Assembly: GCA_017535725.1 (NCBI GenBank)
Contig: JAFXTO010000010.1
Coordinates: forward strand, 1-64,000
Direction of reading: 5' to 3'
Origin: Bacteroidaceae bacterium
GTDB taxonomy: Bacteria > Bacteroidota > Bacteroidia > Bacteroidales > Bacteroidaceae
Length of the DNA stretch: 64,000 bases
In this document: one piece after another, positions 1-7,127 of the stretch
How the letters are laid out: the number at the start of each line of letters is the position of its first letter
Position numbering within the stretch: position 1 is the first letter of the stretch
Notes under the pieces: model-generated
Database searches by the model: none
Seen by the model: only the letters and a program-made list of their open reading frames with translations
Told to the model about the DNA's origin: nothing
Translations under genes and position numbers: made by a program

Positions 1-1
1 G

Positions 2-103
2 GCTGAGTCATTCAATTCGAAAATAAAGGGACTGAGAGCACAAGTGCATGGAGTCAATGACCTTGCCTTCTTCATGTTCCGTTGTGGGAAGATATTTGGT
101 TAG
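2..103 (+). CDS. ISAon1-type transposase, C-terminal end (5' part lies outside the window)
   Basis: Frame 2 is open from the window edge to a TAG stop, leaving 33 visible residues. They include AESFNSKIKGLRAQ and LAFFMFRCGKIF, which match my recollection of the C-terminus of Bacteroidetes ISAon1-type (ISL3-related) DDE transposases. This is recognition from memory, not a search. Whether the rest of the gene is intact cannot be seen. Its last 22 bases overlap the first possible start of the DnaB-like gene, which suggests the insertion sequence landed in or beside that gene. Confidence 0.6.
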   Translation, partial: AESFNSKIKGLRAQVHGVNDLAFFMFRCGKIFG

Positions 104-1068
104 GCTATGGGGCTATCCACGGAAAATCACACCTGCGCCAACATATCGGAGATTTAATTGAAGTGGCGGTTACTGCAAAACCAGAACCGATAAAACCAGG
201 ATTCCGGTTCTTGGATGAAACAATCGGCGGTTATTATCCAGGAGAGTTGACTACGTTATGTGGGTTTGAAGATAACGGAAAAACGGCATTCGTCATAACA
301 CAAATTAACCGCATTGCCGTGGATCATCATATTCCTACATTACTGGTGTTGGATAATATGAAGCTAGAGACTTTCATAGCATTGATGGCATCATATTATT
401 GCGGGATAACAACCAAAGACATTCATTCCGTTCTGACCTCTCCACTATATAAGGATAGCGTAAGTGAATATTTGGATAAACTGAAGGCTGCACCTTTATA
501 TATTTGGGAGGAAAATTTTCTCTCTACAGAGAATATCGATATCAGTGCTATTGAGTATATTATCAAAGAACAGGATATTCGTATTGTCTTTTATGACGAG
601 GTAATGAACTATTATGATTATAACAATGCTAAAGCTGGTAATATCCTTAAAAGATTGGCACTGAATACAAATGTACCTGTCGTTGCTACATGTAGCATTG
701 TTAGAGATCAAGACTCCGAGTACTCAGCAGAAATAACATTGTCAAGTTTCTGTAGATTCGGCGGCTTCCATGGGTCTGACGTAATAATAAGCATCACGGA
801 TTTTGAGAAGATGGAGATATACACGGATGAACGTGGGCGTAGATTAAGGGGAATCATACAGCTGAAAGTATTAAAGTATAAAGGAACAATAGAAAGGAAA
901 CGTGGTCTTTTCGATAGGAAAGCTTTATTAATGCGTAAGGCTGCAATAGAAATGAAAAAACTAAAACTTATGAAACAAAATGCAGGTGATAATATTCTAT
1001 TGAATAAATTGATAGAAGATATGGGAGGGGACATCATTGAAGATTCTTATAAAGATGAGTTTGATTGA
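82..1068 (+). CDS. DnaB-like helicase C-terminal (RecA-fold) ATPase, N-terminally truncated
   Basis: The protein is 328 residues. Similarity to the DnaB C-terminal ATPase begins around residue 37 (IKPGFRFLDE) and includes a Walker A at about 61-68 (GFEDNGKT). A Walker B-like hydrophobic strand ends in YDE near residue 175. Replicative DnaB is about 450-500 residues with an N-terminal primase-binding domain, which is absent here. The only usable start is a TTG 21 bases after an in-frame stop, overlapping the transposase end. The gene was probably cut by the insertion sequence or is a phage/element-type DnaB-C protein. A lysine-rich helical tail follows residue 270. Function today is uncertain. 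Confidence 0.6.
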   Translation: MWEDIWLGYGAIHGKSHLRQHIGDLIEVAVTAKPEPIKPGFRFLDETIGGYYPGELTTLCGFEDNGKTAFVITQINRIAVDHHIPTLLVLDNMKLETFIALMASYYCGITTKDIHSVLTSPLYKDSVSEYLDKLKAAPLYIWEENFLSTENIDISAIEYIIKEQDIRIVFYDEVMNYYDYNNAKAGNILKRLALNTNVPVVATCSIVRDQDSEYSAEITLSSFCRFGGFHGSDVIISITDFEKMEIYTDERGRRLRGIIQLKVLKYKGTIERKRGLFDRKALLMRKAAIEMKKLKLMKQNAGDNILLNKLIEDMGGDIIEDSYKDEFD

Positions 1069-1507
1069 TAACTAAATATAATTCATTGAACTATAATTGA
1101 AAATGTAAAATTACTGATATGAAAGATTTTGATTTACAATGGGACATATACTTTAATGTTTTCTGCTCTCACTTGCTGATGAGAGTCGTTCTACAGAAGA
1201 GTAACATGGCGTAAACGCCAATATCATCATGTTCCAGCTGCCTGTCACTGACTAGTGTGACGTGTTGAGGGGGAATACAACTGCCGCAGATGTGATACTG
1301 GACCGTTTTGGGCATATATTTGTCCGCTTTGAGCTAAAAATAACAGCAAAAGACGAAAAAACAGCAAAAAAGTATCTATCCGTAGAAAAATGACTAAATT
1401 TGCAGTGCCATTAAGCAAGCAAGACAGAAAAAATGAACAGATATCACCAGAATTGGTGAACGGGCATCAACCGGGATAAGCAAACAAGCAACCTTTAAGC
1501 AAAATTT
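1069..1507. other. Intergenic region with one copy of a dispersed ~57-bp repeat and a promoter-like site
   Basis: No convincing gene. A 31-codon ORF (1119-1214) starts MKDFDLQWDIYF but has no recognisable family. Bases 1197-1254 resemble 2212-2268: both contain the block cagctgcctgtcactgact after an agagt(a/g)acat(g/a)gcgtaaa stretch. A TAAATTTG -7-like box lies at 1395-1402, about 100 bases before the 2H phosphoesterase start, and a near-palindrome (tcaccagaattggtga) sits in that leader at 1444-1459. Confidence 0.5.
1395..1402 (+). promoter_or_regulatory. Possible -7 box for the 2H phosphoesterase gene
   Basis: TAAATTTG fits the Bacteroidetes TAnnTTTG -7 element. No clear TTTG lies about 20 bases upstream, so this is only a candidate. 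It would give a leader of roughly 100 bases. Confidence 0.3.
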
Positions 1508-2038
1508 ATGAAGACATATCTGGAACTAAAGGTTCCTATTCAATATGATTCAACCTGGTTCGCTGAATTACGGAAGGCTCTAAATGACATCTCCGTAAAA
1601 TGGCAGAAAGGGTTCTTCCATATCACGATGGTGTTTATTGACGAAACACCTAAGGATGTGAATCTTATCAGTATAGTGGATAAGAACTTAAAGTTTTTTG
1701 CTGCGCCAAGTATAGTATTTGACATGTTAGATGTCTTCAGCACAAAGACTGGAATGCATATAGTAAACTTGACTTCATCCAAAGTACCAGATGCCTTCCT
1801 TTCGCTCATTCAAAATATTCGGAGAGAGTTGAAGGCAGCCGGTTGCTTAATCTTATCAGATTTCCGCTTGCACGTAACATTGGGTCGGGTAATCGATTCT
1901 AACGTCCCATTATCCAAACTTGATAATATAATTAAAACTATTGCAATACCAGCTGCTAAAATGACTTTGAATGATATTGATTATAGGGAATTCCGAGGAA
2001 AAGTATTATACTCAACAAAACTAAAAAACTATTCGTAA
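1508..2038 (+). CDS. 2H phosphoesterase (LigT / cyclic phosphodiesterase-like)
   Basis: The 176-residue protein carries two HxT motifs, HIT at 38-40 and HVT at 122-124, each after a hydrophobic strand. They are about 80 residues apart, as expected for the bilobal 2H fold. Family members hydrolyse or form 2',5' or cyclic phosphate bonds on RNA or nucleotides; the substrate here cannot be told. No signal peptide, so it should be cytoplasmic. It stands alone between decayed mobile DNA, so it may be cargo. Some 2H proteins take part in RNA repair or phage defence, but nothing adjacent shows that role here. Confidence 0.75.
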   Translation: MKTYLELKVPIQYDSTWFAELRKALNDISVKWQKGFFHITMVFIDETPKDVNLISIVDKNLKFFAAPSIVFDMLDVFSTKTGMHIVNLTSSKVPDAFLSLIQNIRRELKAAGCLILSDFRLHVTLGRVIDSNVPLSKLDNIIKTIAIPAAKMTLNDIDYREFRGKVLYSTKLKNYS

Positions 2039-2056
2039 TGAAGCCTAATTGCTGGC

Positions 2057-2206
2057 GAAAACGGAGCATACCCACCCACTCGGAGCGGTTCAATCCACCC
2101 ACTTTTGAGTCGAAAATTGGCATGTAAATGGCCAAAAAACGGAGCATATCCGTTCAATATCGCCAAAAGCGCCGAAAAACGCTCAAAAAAACGGAGCATT
2201 GCCGTT
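2057..2206. repeat. Three aaaacggagcat repeats resembling insertion-sequence end sites
   Basis: The string aaaacggagcat occurs three times (near 2057, 2136 and 2189). The last two are followed by an imperfect ccgttca inverted half. Directly repeated transposase-binding sites near one end are typical of IS21-type elements, and I suspect an IS21 end remnant. No istA/istB reading frame lies beside it, so the assignment rests on the repeat pattern only. Confidence 0.35.
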
Positions 2207-2290
2207 CAGTTGAAGAGTGACATAGCGTAAATGCCACTATCATCTCCCAGCTGCCTGTCACTGACTGGTCATCTCACCAGTGAGACATCC

Positions 2291-2374
2291 CCACACAACC
2301 TGCTGCATCCCTCCACACAACCTGCTGCATCCCTCCACACAGCCTGCTGCATCCCACTACACAGCTTGCTGCAT
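2291..2374 (+). repeat. 22-bp tandem repeat array, about 3.8 copies
   Basis: Units start at 2291, 2313, 2335 and 2357 and share ccacacaacctgctgcat with few differences. There is no spacer between units. The period equals that of two other arrays in this window (43633-43852 and 55852-55925). Confidence 0.85.
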
Positions 2375-2424
2375 GCCCGACCCCACCCTTCCCACCTGAC
2401 TGCCCCATTTTCTGAGCTAAAAAA

Positions 2425-2643
2425 TCACTTTGGTCGAAAAAGTTTGCCAAGTTTGGAGTTCAGGAGGTTGGGAAGGCTGGAGAAGCTGTGGCAGTCTAAG
2501 AGCAGCACGGGACCTTGTTTCCTGACAATCTCCTTTGACATCGTTGCGTGGTGGTCTGCATACAACTCGAAGGCTGACGATAAGGTGCTGAATGAACGGA
2601 GTGTTTGAGGGAGGTCGCCCGTGAATCGACGATAGGATATTCT
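2425..2643 (-). pseudogene. Fragment resembling N-formylglutamate amidohydrolase family
   Basis: On the minus strand a 72-codon open stretch, bounded upstream by TAA and lacking a proper start, reads YADHHATMSKEIVRK and then GPVLLLDCHSFSS. A [LI]DCHS[FM] motif following a HH-containing helix is characteristic of the PF05013 N-formylglutamate amidohydrolase family. Intact members are about 230-290 residues, so this is only an internal piece. It sits directly downstream of the broken PIN toxin in the same orientation. The assignment is from memory of the motif. Confidence 0.5.
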
Positions 2644-2671
2644 TTAAAAACAGTTAGTTTTCTTGGCCGAG

Positions 2672-2764
2672 CTAGACTATCTGGGCGGCGGGCTGGAAGA
2701 ACTGTCCGCGACGGGCGAGGTAGTCTATTAGGACGTTGGTGTCGAGGAATACTTTCTTCATCAT
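2672..2764 (-). pseudogene. PIN-domain (VapC-like) toxin, truncated after 30 codons
   Basis: The frame reads MMKKVFLDTNVLIDYLARRG and stops at TAG after 30 residues. FLDTNVLID is the PIN-domain first strand, with the first catalytic Asp at residue 8. Normal VapC toxins are about 125-140 residues, so the remaining acidic residues and the fold are missing. The start overlaps the antitoxin stop as ATGA, the classical antitoxin-toxin coupling. The toxin is therefore expected to be inactive. Confidence 0.75.
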
Positions 2765-3036
2765 CCGTGCTTCTTTAGAAGATACTCCAGCCGTGCCTTG
2801 TCGTAGTCGAAATCATCGGGCAGCGGCTCAATGTCTTCGACGAGTTTCATCACTTCGGGCGAAATGTGCATGTCCTCGCGGCGGATTTTCGGCCATCCGC
2901 TGGCAGTTGTGGCGGCTTCACGTTCGGCCTTCACTTCCTCGTACAGGTGGTCGGCGAGCCACTGCTTATTGCTCGTCGAGAGTGACATCGAGTGCAGGAA
3001 GTTCAGTATCGTGTTCATTGAGATTGCCAAGTTCAT
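2761..3036 (-). CDS. Antitoxin-like protein paired with the broken PIN toxin
   Basis: The 91-residue protein begins MNLAISMNTILNFLHSMSLS and contains ISPEVMKLVEDIEPLPDD near the C-terminus. This is the pattern of Bacteroidetes antitoxins encoded directly before PIN toxins. Another start is Met7 (MNTILNFLH). A TATCTTTG -7-like box lies just upstream on the minus strand. Because its toxin is truncated, it is probably an orphan relic that could still bind DNA or a related toxin elsewhere. The family is inferred from context and overall look. Confidence 0.6.
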   Translation of the reverse strand: MNLAISMNTILNFLHSMSLSTSNKQWLADHLYEEVKAEREAATTASGWPKIRREDMHISPEVMKLVEDIEPLPDDFDYDKARLEYLLKKHG

Positions 3037-3067
3037 AAGCGTCTTGTTTTATTTATAATTGCGTGTG

Positions 3068-3075
3068 CAAAGATA
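3068..3075 (-). promoter_or_regulatory. -7 box for the antitoxin gene
   Basis: TATCTTTG on the minus strand matches TAnnTTTG and lies about 30 bases before the antitoxin ATG. No clear -33 TTTG was seen. Confidence 0.45.
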
Positions 3076-3190
3076 ACCATTTATTTTGAATTACTGTTTG
3101 TTCTCCCCGAGAAAATATACAAAAAGCGGGCGAAGATGTATCATTTTGTCATCTTCGCCCGTCTAAATCGTCGACGTCGAGACTTGTAAA

Positions 3191-3465
3191 GGTTATTACT
3201 TCAATATCGTCGCCGGCTTCTTTCGTTTCGATTCGATGATTTCGACTTCTTACCTTATTATCTTTACAGTTGCATTTACAGTTGCATTTACAATTGCATT
3301 TATCGAAATTCTCCACAGTTTTCTCCCTAGTTTTCTCCCTAGTTTTCTCCACAGTTTCTGGCTCACTAGTTAAATCCAGTGTTTAGATGTTCACAAAAAA
3401 CCTCAAAAACCCTCTGCTACAGTCTGCGACCGACGGTCTTCATTGCCGCCTCGCTCGTTTGTGCC
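3191..3465 (+). repeat. Direct repeat flanking DUF2442, copy A
   Basis: This ~275-bp segment matches 4327-4578 with small changes. It starts ggttattacttc, contains two to four 12-mers of the type agttgcatttac, then cctctgctacagtctgcgac, and ends gctcgtttgtgcc. Copy A has extra 12-mer and tttctccctag units. On the minus strand it encodes a CNCK-rich run (KCNCKCNCKCNCKDNK), a product of the 12-mer repeat and perhaps the tail of a degraded phage/plasmid-type gene. Confidence 0.85.
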
Positions 3466-3843
3466 AGAGAGCCAGCTCTCGCACAACGACCAAGTCACCA
3501 ATGGGTTTGTTTCAAACCGCAGACTGCATCAGAGCAAAAACCTCGCGCTTCGCGCTAAAAAACAAATATTTGAACTTTTACACTTAGCACATGAACTCTG
3601 AAGGAGCTACAAACATCCAAAAGGGTTTTTCCAGTTTTTTTCTTTATGGTGGGTTCTATAAATTAGCTTTGATTTGATCTTAGACAATTTTTGCGTAGGT
3701 TTGCATTCAAGGTCGCAGGGGCATAGCGGGCTATGTCCCAAGAACTTGGAAGCAAAGATACCAAAAAGAGGCAAGAGCAAACAAAGATAATTCATAGAGA
3801 ATTTGATAATTAATAGAACACACCTTATAGCTTTTATGTTTTA

Positions 3844-4152
3844 TTAGGGAACATAGGGCTCGCCGTTGTAGGCTGGAGTGTCCTCTGCCACATAGAGTTG
3901 GTCAAAAACTTCTGTGCCGTATTCATAGATTGTATCACTGGGCAAGTCTATTTGATCATTCCAAAAGATACAAGTACGGCTTGTATCAAGTTGTGCATTT
4001 TTGAACAATCCGAATATCGTTGCCAAATCCTTGAATGCGGGAATCTCTCGGATGTCATCACTCACATCGTATTCCACGACACGCCCATCATCGAATGTTA
4101 CCAACAACCGATAATTATCTAAAGTTACAAATGTCTTAATGCGAGGAATCAT
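3844..4152 (-). CDS. DUF2442 domain protein
   Basis: The 102-residue protein opens MIPRIKTFVTLDNYRLLVTF with DGRVVEYDVS following, and has an IFWNDQIDLPSDTIYEYG block near residue 77. This layout is that of DUF2442: a small beta-rich N-terminal half and a conserved W...D(L/I)..D.(L/I)Y signature. The function of the family is unknown; members are often next to toxin-antitoxin or mobile genes, commonly beside a DUF4160 protein, which is absent here. It is isolated between two ~250-bp direct repeats, which may mark its acquisition. Confidence 0.8.
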   Translation of the reverse strand: MIPRIKTFVTLDNYRLLVTFDDGRVVEYDVSDDIREIPAFKDLATIFGLFKNAQLDTSRTCIFWNDQIDLPSDTIYEYGTEVFDQLYVAEDTPAYNGEPYVP

Positions 4153-4326
4153 ATTACAATGGTGGAAGTTTAACGATAGCTTGTTAACTGCATTTCCTGC
4201 GTGAGACGGGGCAAAGATAAGGAAAATTTGGATTCGTGCGAAAGGATTTGCGGTTTTTCTTTCGCTGAAGGGTGTTTTTTAGGAAGCATTCGGTCACTAT
4301 GGGGCAGTTCAGATAGAATTTCACTT

Positions 4327-4578
4327 GGTTATTACTTCTATATCGTCGCTGGCTTCTTTCGTTTCGATTCAATAATCAAGACTTCTTACCTTATTATCTT
4401 TACAGTTGCATTTACAATTGCATTTTCTGGATGCATTTTTCGAAATTCTCCACAGTTTTCTCCCCAGTTCCTGGCTCAACAGTTAAATCCAGTGTTTAGA
4501 TGTTCAAAAATAACCTCAAGAACCCTCTGCTACAGTCTGCGACCGACGGTCTTCATTGCCGCCTTGCTCGTTTGTGCC
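4327..4578 (+). repeat. Direct repeat flanking DUF2442, copy B
   Basis: Same order of blocks as copy A: ggttattacttc, the tatcgtcg(c)tggcttctttcg segment, two gttgcattta 12-mers, ctccacagttttctcc, ccagtgtttagatgttca and cctctgctacagtctgcgac. The sequences diverge right after gctcgtttgtgcc. Confidence 0.85.
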
Positions 4579-4922
4579 GATATTCTTCTATGTACTTTTC
4601 TGTGTACTTGGGGAAATGTGCATGTTGTCTTGTTGTGTGGTCTCGCGTAATAATTTCTTTATATATGCTACATAAATACATTAATATTTTATTAGTGTAT
4701 TGAATTACAGTGATATAACTTTGTCAAATTTATGTAGTTTTCTTTAAATTTATGTAGTTTTTATGATAGATTTATGCTTTTTTGATGTAATTTGATGTAG
4801 TTTTCGGCAACTTTTATGTAGTTTCGAGGGTTCTTATATGCTTTTTTTAAGTCGTTTGTTCTTGATTTCTTCGAAGCGCCGACCGCTTTCATTTCCTCTC
4901 ATATCACTCTCCTTTGCTTGTG

Positions 4923-5000
4923 GTGCCTTGGGACTACAAGCGGAAGATAAGGATGTGTTGCGAAAATCGACTGGATGTGTTGCTTGTAGTCCCAAGGCAC
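4923..5000. repeat. 19-bp perfect inverted repeat
   Basis: gtgccttgggactacaagc at 4923-4941 is matched by its reverse complement at 4982-5000, with a 40-base loop. It lies in the core of the mirror-symmetric element but is not centred on it, which suggests a separate nested insertion. Confidence 0.85.
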
Positions 5001-5042
5001 TACAAGCAGCGCTTCATGTAGTTTCCTCAAAAAAGCTCAGAG

Positions 5043-5268
5043 TCTCTGCGCCTCCGCGCCTTTGCGTTAAAGTAAAGACCAGCTTACATAGGTTAATTTC
5101 CACCAGTTATTCCTTTTTTTCAACGCAGATTCGCAAAGGCGCGGATATTTTTCGAGACATTTAAGGTTGTGTCCTGAGCATGTCCTTTGACCTATCGGTG
5201 AGGCCGCCGAAGCAGTGGGAACGCTACGCGGGTTCCCGCTGCGCAGAGGCCGCTGAGGCCTACGGAAT
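5043..5268. repeat. GxxExxY-type repeat without the gene
   Basis: tccgcgcctttgcg (5053-5066) and its reverse complement (5132-5145) form an inverted pair. The following block gaagcagtgggaacgctacg with gggttcccgctgc (about 5200-5265) is nearly identical to the left arm of the repeat around the GxxExxY gene at 42.6 kb. Here no GxxExxY reading frame lies beside it. Confidence 0.7.
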
Positions 5269-5536
5269 GAAATTTGAAACAGATTCAATATACGAGATAT
5301 AACCAGTAAAAATTACATAAAAGGATAGTGAAAACTACATTAAAATTAAGGATAATGGTGGATTATCGTATGGAAAACTACATAAATATTGATAAAACTA
5401 CATAAAACATTTAGTTTTAAACTGCATATTATCAATCAAATAAGTTTTTATTTATGTATTTATGTAGTAATATTAATTAATATATTATTTCTCGCCGTTA
5501 TGATTTGTGTCTCACAAAAGAAGGCATCTTCGCTCA

Positions 5537-5732
5537 AGACGCTTTAAGCGTCTCCGCTCAGTAACCGGGGGGGCGCAGTACCCCCGGAATGCAAGACGAC
5601 AGAGAAGATGCACCCTAGAAGGGTGCCCCAGCACGCTGTTCGGCGACCCCTTTGGGGTCGGTGTTACTATCGCCATAAAATCCGCAGGTCGTGCCGACCT
5701 ACGGTTACTGAGAGGTGACGCCTTTGGCGTCA
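5537..5732. repeat. Array of six short hairpins (REP-like or structured RNA)
   Basis: Successive perfect or near-perfect hairpins: agacgctttaagcgtct (5537), one with ccggggg/cccccgg arms (5565), gcaccctagaagggtgc (5610), cgacccctttggggtcg (5644), one with aggtcg/cgacct arms (5682), and tgacgcctttggcgtca (5716). An outer inverted pair, ctcagtaaccg (5557-5567) and cggttactgag (5702-5712), encloses the middle four. Loops are mostly 3 bases (ttt or tag-like). This fits REP/BIME-type arrays or a multibranched RNA. Neither a RAYT transposase nor a host gene is adjacent. Confidence 0.75.
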
Positions 5733-5822
5733 ATGTGTTGCATCCATTTATAAAAAGGGAAAGAATGGTCGCGCCAGAATCATTTTTTTCGCTTTTTTGT
5801 GTGGATTCTCATATAAAAGATG

Positions 5823-5830
5823 TACTTTTG
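5823..5830 (+). promoter_or_regulatory. -7 box for the cytidylyltransferase/kinase-fcl operon
   Basis: TACTTTTG matches TAnnTTTG, with a TTTG 23 bases upstream (5796-5799) that is slightly too far from consensus. It lies 40 bases before the ATG. Confidence 0.5.
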
Positions 5831-5869
5831 CAGAGAAAATCAAATAATGACTCCAATTATTGATGGACA

Positions 5870-7108
5870 ATGGCAAAGAAAGTATTTGTATCGGGCTGTT
5901 ATGACTTGCTGCACAGCGGTCACGTGGAGTTCTTCCGACAGGCGGCGGAGTACGGTGACCTGTATGTGGGCATCGGCAGTGACGCGACGATTCAGGACTA
6001 TAAACACCACAAGACAGTGTACAGCGAACAGGAACGGCTGTTCATGGTGAAGAGCATTCGCTATGTGAAGGACGCATTTATCAATCAGGGGAGTGGGGTG
6101 ATGGATTTCATCCCAACAGTGGAGGCACTGAAGCCGGATATCCTGGTGGTGAACGAGGATGGGGGTAATGAGGAAAAACGGAGGTTCTGTGAGGAGCACG
6201 GGATGCAATACGTCGTTCTGCAGAGAACACCGCAGGAGGGCTTGGAAGCACGGAGCTCAACGGAATTAAAAAAGGTGTCCTCACAGATACCGGCCAGACT
6301 GGATATCGCGGGGACGTGGATTGACCAGCCATACGTCTCGCAATATGCTCCTGGATGGGCCATCACCATCTCATTGGTACCGACCTTCGAGATTCGGGAA
6401 CGGTGTGGATTGAGCACGAGTACAAGGAACATGATCAAGAAGATATGGCCGTACCAGTTGCCGAATATGGATCCTGAGATGTTGGCTAAGCTGGTGTTCT
6501 GCTTCGAGAATGATCCGGAACGGAGCGACGGCATCATCAGCGGGGCACAGGACTCGATAGGGATTTGTGTTCCGGGGTTGTGCAGGCACTTCTATGATGG
6601 GCGGTTCTGGCCAGAGAAGATTGAAAGTTGTTCCTCGGAAGATATCCTGGCGTGGTTAGAGAGCAAGCTGGTGCTGGTTCCCATGGAGCCACGGACGCCG
6701 GGGTGCTCCGTGGTGGAAGGAAAGGATGTCACAGAACCCAAGGTCCGGGCTTTGGCCAAAGCTGCTGATGACTGCTGGGCTGCCATCATGAATAAAGACC
6801 TTGATGCCTTCGCAAAAGCATATCGCGATTCTTTCGAAGCTCAGGTAGCGATGTTCCCAGGGATGGTGAATCCTGTCCAACGTTCAACTTTTAGAGCGAA
6901 GGGAGCGGAACCTGCGGAAGTAGTCCAGAATAAAAAGAGCGTTCAAGATTACATTGATGAATATTCTGCCATGCCAGAAGTACTCGCATGGAAAATGCCG
7001 GGTGCTGGGGGAGGAGGTTATCTGGCGTGTGTGGTACAGGATGCATCGGCCTTTGTATCGGAACATCCCGAGGCAATAAGGCTCGTGATACGCAGGCCTG
7101 GAATGTAA
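5870..7108 (+). CDS. Fusion of a cytidylyltransferase-like domain and a GHMP-family sugar kinase
   Basis: The 412-residue protein has an N-terminal nucleotidyltransferase of the HxGH class (FVSGCYDLLHSGHVEFF, HSGH at 15-18) covering about 1-135. From about 139 comes a GHMP-kinase domain resembling HddA/FKP kinases: ARLDIAGTWIDQP, SDGIISGAQDSIGIC and MPGAGGGGYLACVV. It probably phosphorylates a sugar at C1 and activates it with a nucleotide; sugar and nucleotide are not determinable from sequence. This is not the Bacteroides FKP architecture, whose transferase domain belongs to another family. GDP-fucose synthase follows 19 bases downstream, so a role in surface-glycan sugar supply is likely. 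Confidence 0.75.
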   Translation: MAKKVFVSGCYDLLHSGHVEFFRQAAEYGDLYVGIGSDATIQDYKHHKTVYSEQERLFMVKSIRYVKDAFINQGSGVMDFIPTVEALKPDILVVNEDGGNEEKRRFCEEHGMQYVVLQRTPQEGLEARSSTELKKVSSQIPARLDIAGTWIDQPYVSQYAPGWAITISLVPTFEIRERCGLSTSTRNMIKKIWPYQLPNMDPEMLAKLVFCFENDPERSDGIISGAQDSIGICVPGLCRHFYDGRFWPEKIESCSSEDILAWLESKLVLVPMEPRTPGCSVVEGKDVTEPKVRALAKAADDCWAAIMNKDLDAFAKAYRDSFEAQVAMFPGMVNPVQRSTFRAKGAEPAEVVQNKKSVQDYIDEYSAMPEVLAWKMPGAGGGGYLACVVQDASAFVSEHPEAIRLVIRRPGM

Positions 7109-7127
7109 ATAAGTAGGTATTATATTT

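Larger units (their letters stand above)
3037..3843. other. Gene-free repeat-rich interval before the DUF2442 gene
   Basis: Holds the first copy of the ~250-bp direct repeat (listed separately). The remainder (about 3466-3843) has scattered short stop-rich frames and a gagagccagctctc hairpin near 3466. I see no gene in it. Confidence 0.6.
4668..5467. mobile_element. Mirror-symmetric element with spaced terminal motifs (putative non-autonomous element)
   Basis: The left end has tatgtagttt-type motifs at 4731, 4751, 4795 and 4815. The right end has the reverse complement at 5396, 5376, 5332 and 5312. Paired start and end positions all sum to 10136, so the 20-44-20 spacing is mirrored to the base. 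An outer ctacataaataca at 4668 pairs with tgtatttatgtag at 5455 about the same centre. Spacers between motifs are not conserved, so this is not a simple palindrome; it looks like repeated protein-binding sites at two inverted ends. The ~490-bp core encodes nothing recognisable. Transposase identity is unknown. Confidence 0.65.
4153..5869. other. 1.7-kb interval without a recognisable gene, packed with repeats
   Basis: Contains copy B of the direct repeat (4327-4578), the mirror-symmetric element (4668-5467), nested inside it a 19-bp inverted repeat and a GxxExxY-type repeat, and then the six-hairpin array (5537-5732). No reading frame here resembles a protein family. Confidence 0.7.

Noticed and set aside
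2231-2608. 125-residue plus-strand frame rich in Pro, His and Ser
   Set aside because: It runs through the 22-bp tandem array and the antisense of the hydrolase fragment; no family similarity.
3149-3352. CNCK-rich 67-residue frame as a metal-binding peptide
   Set aside because: The Cys-Asn-Cys-Lys run comes from a 12-bp tandem repeat that is reduced to fewer units in the second copy. No start or promoter fits a gene.
4153-5869. tRNA or known riboswitch among the stem-loops
   Set aside because: No cloverleaf, CCA end or conserved riboswitch core was found; the stems are short, independent hairpins.
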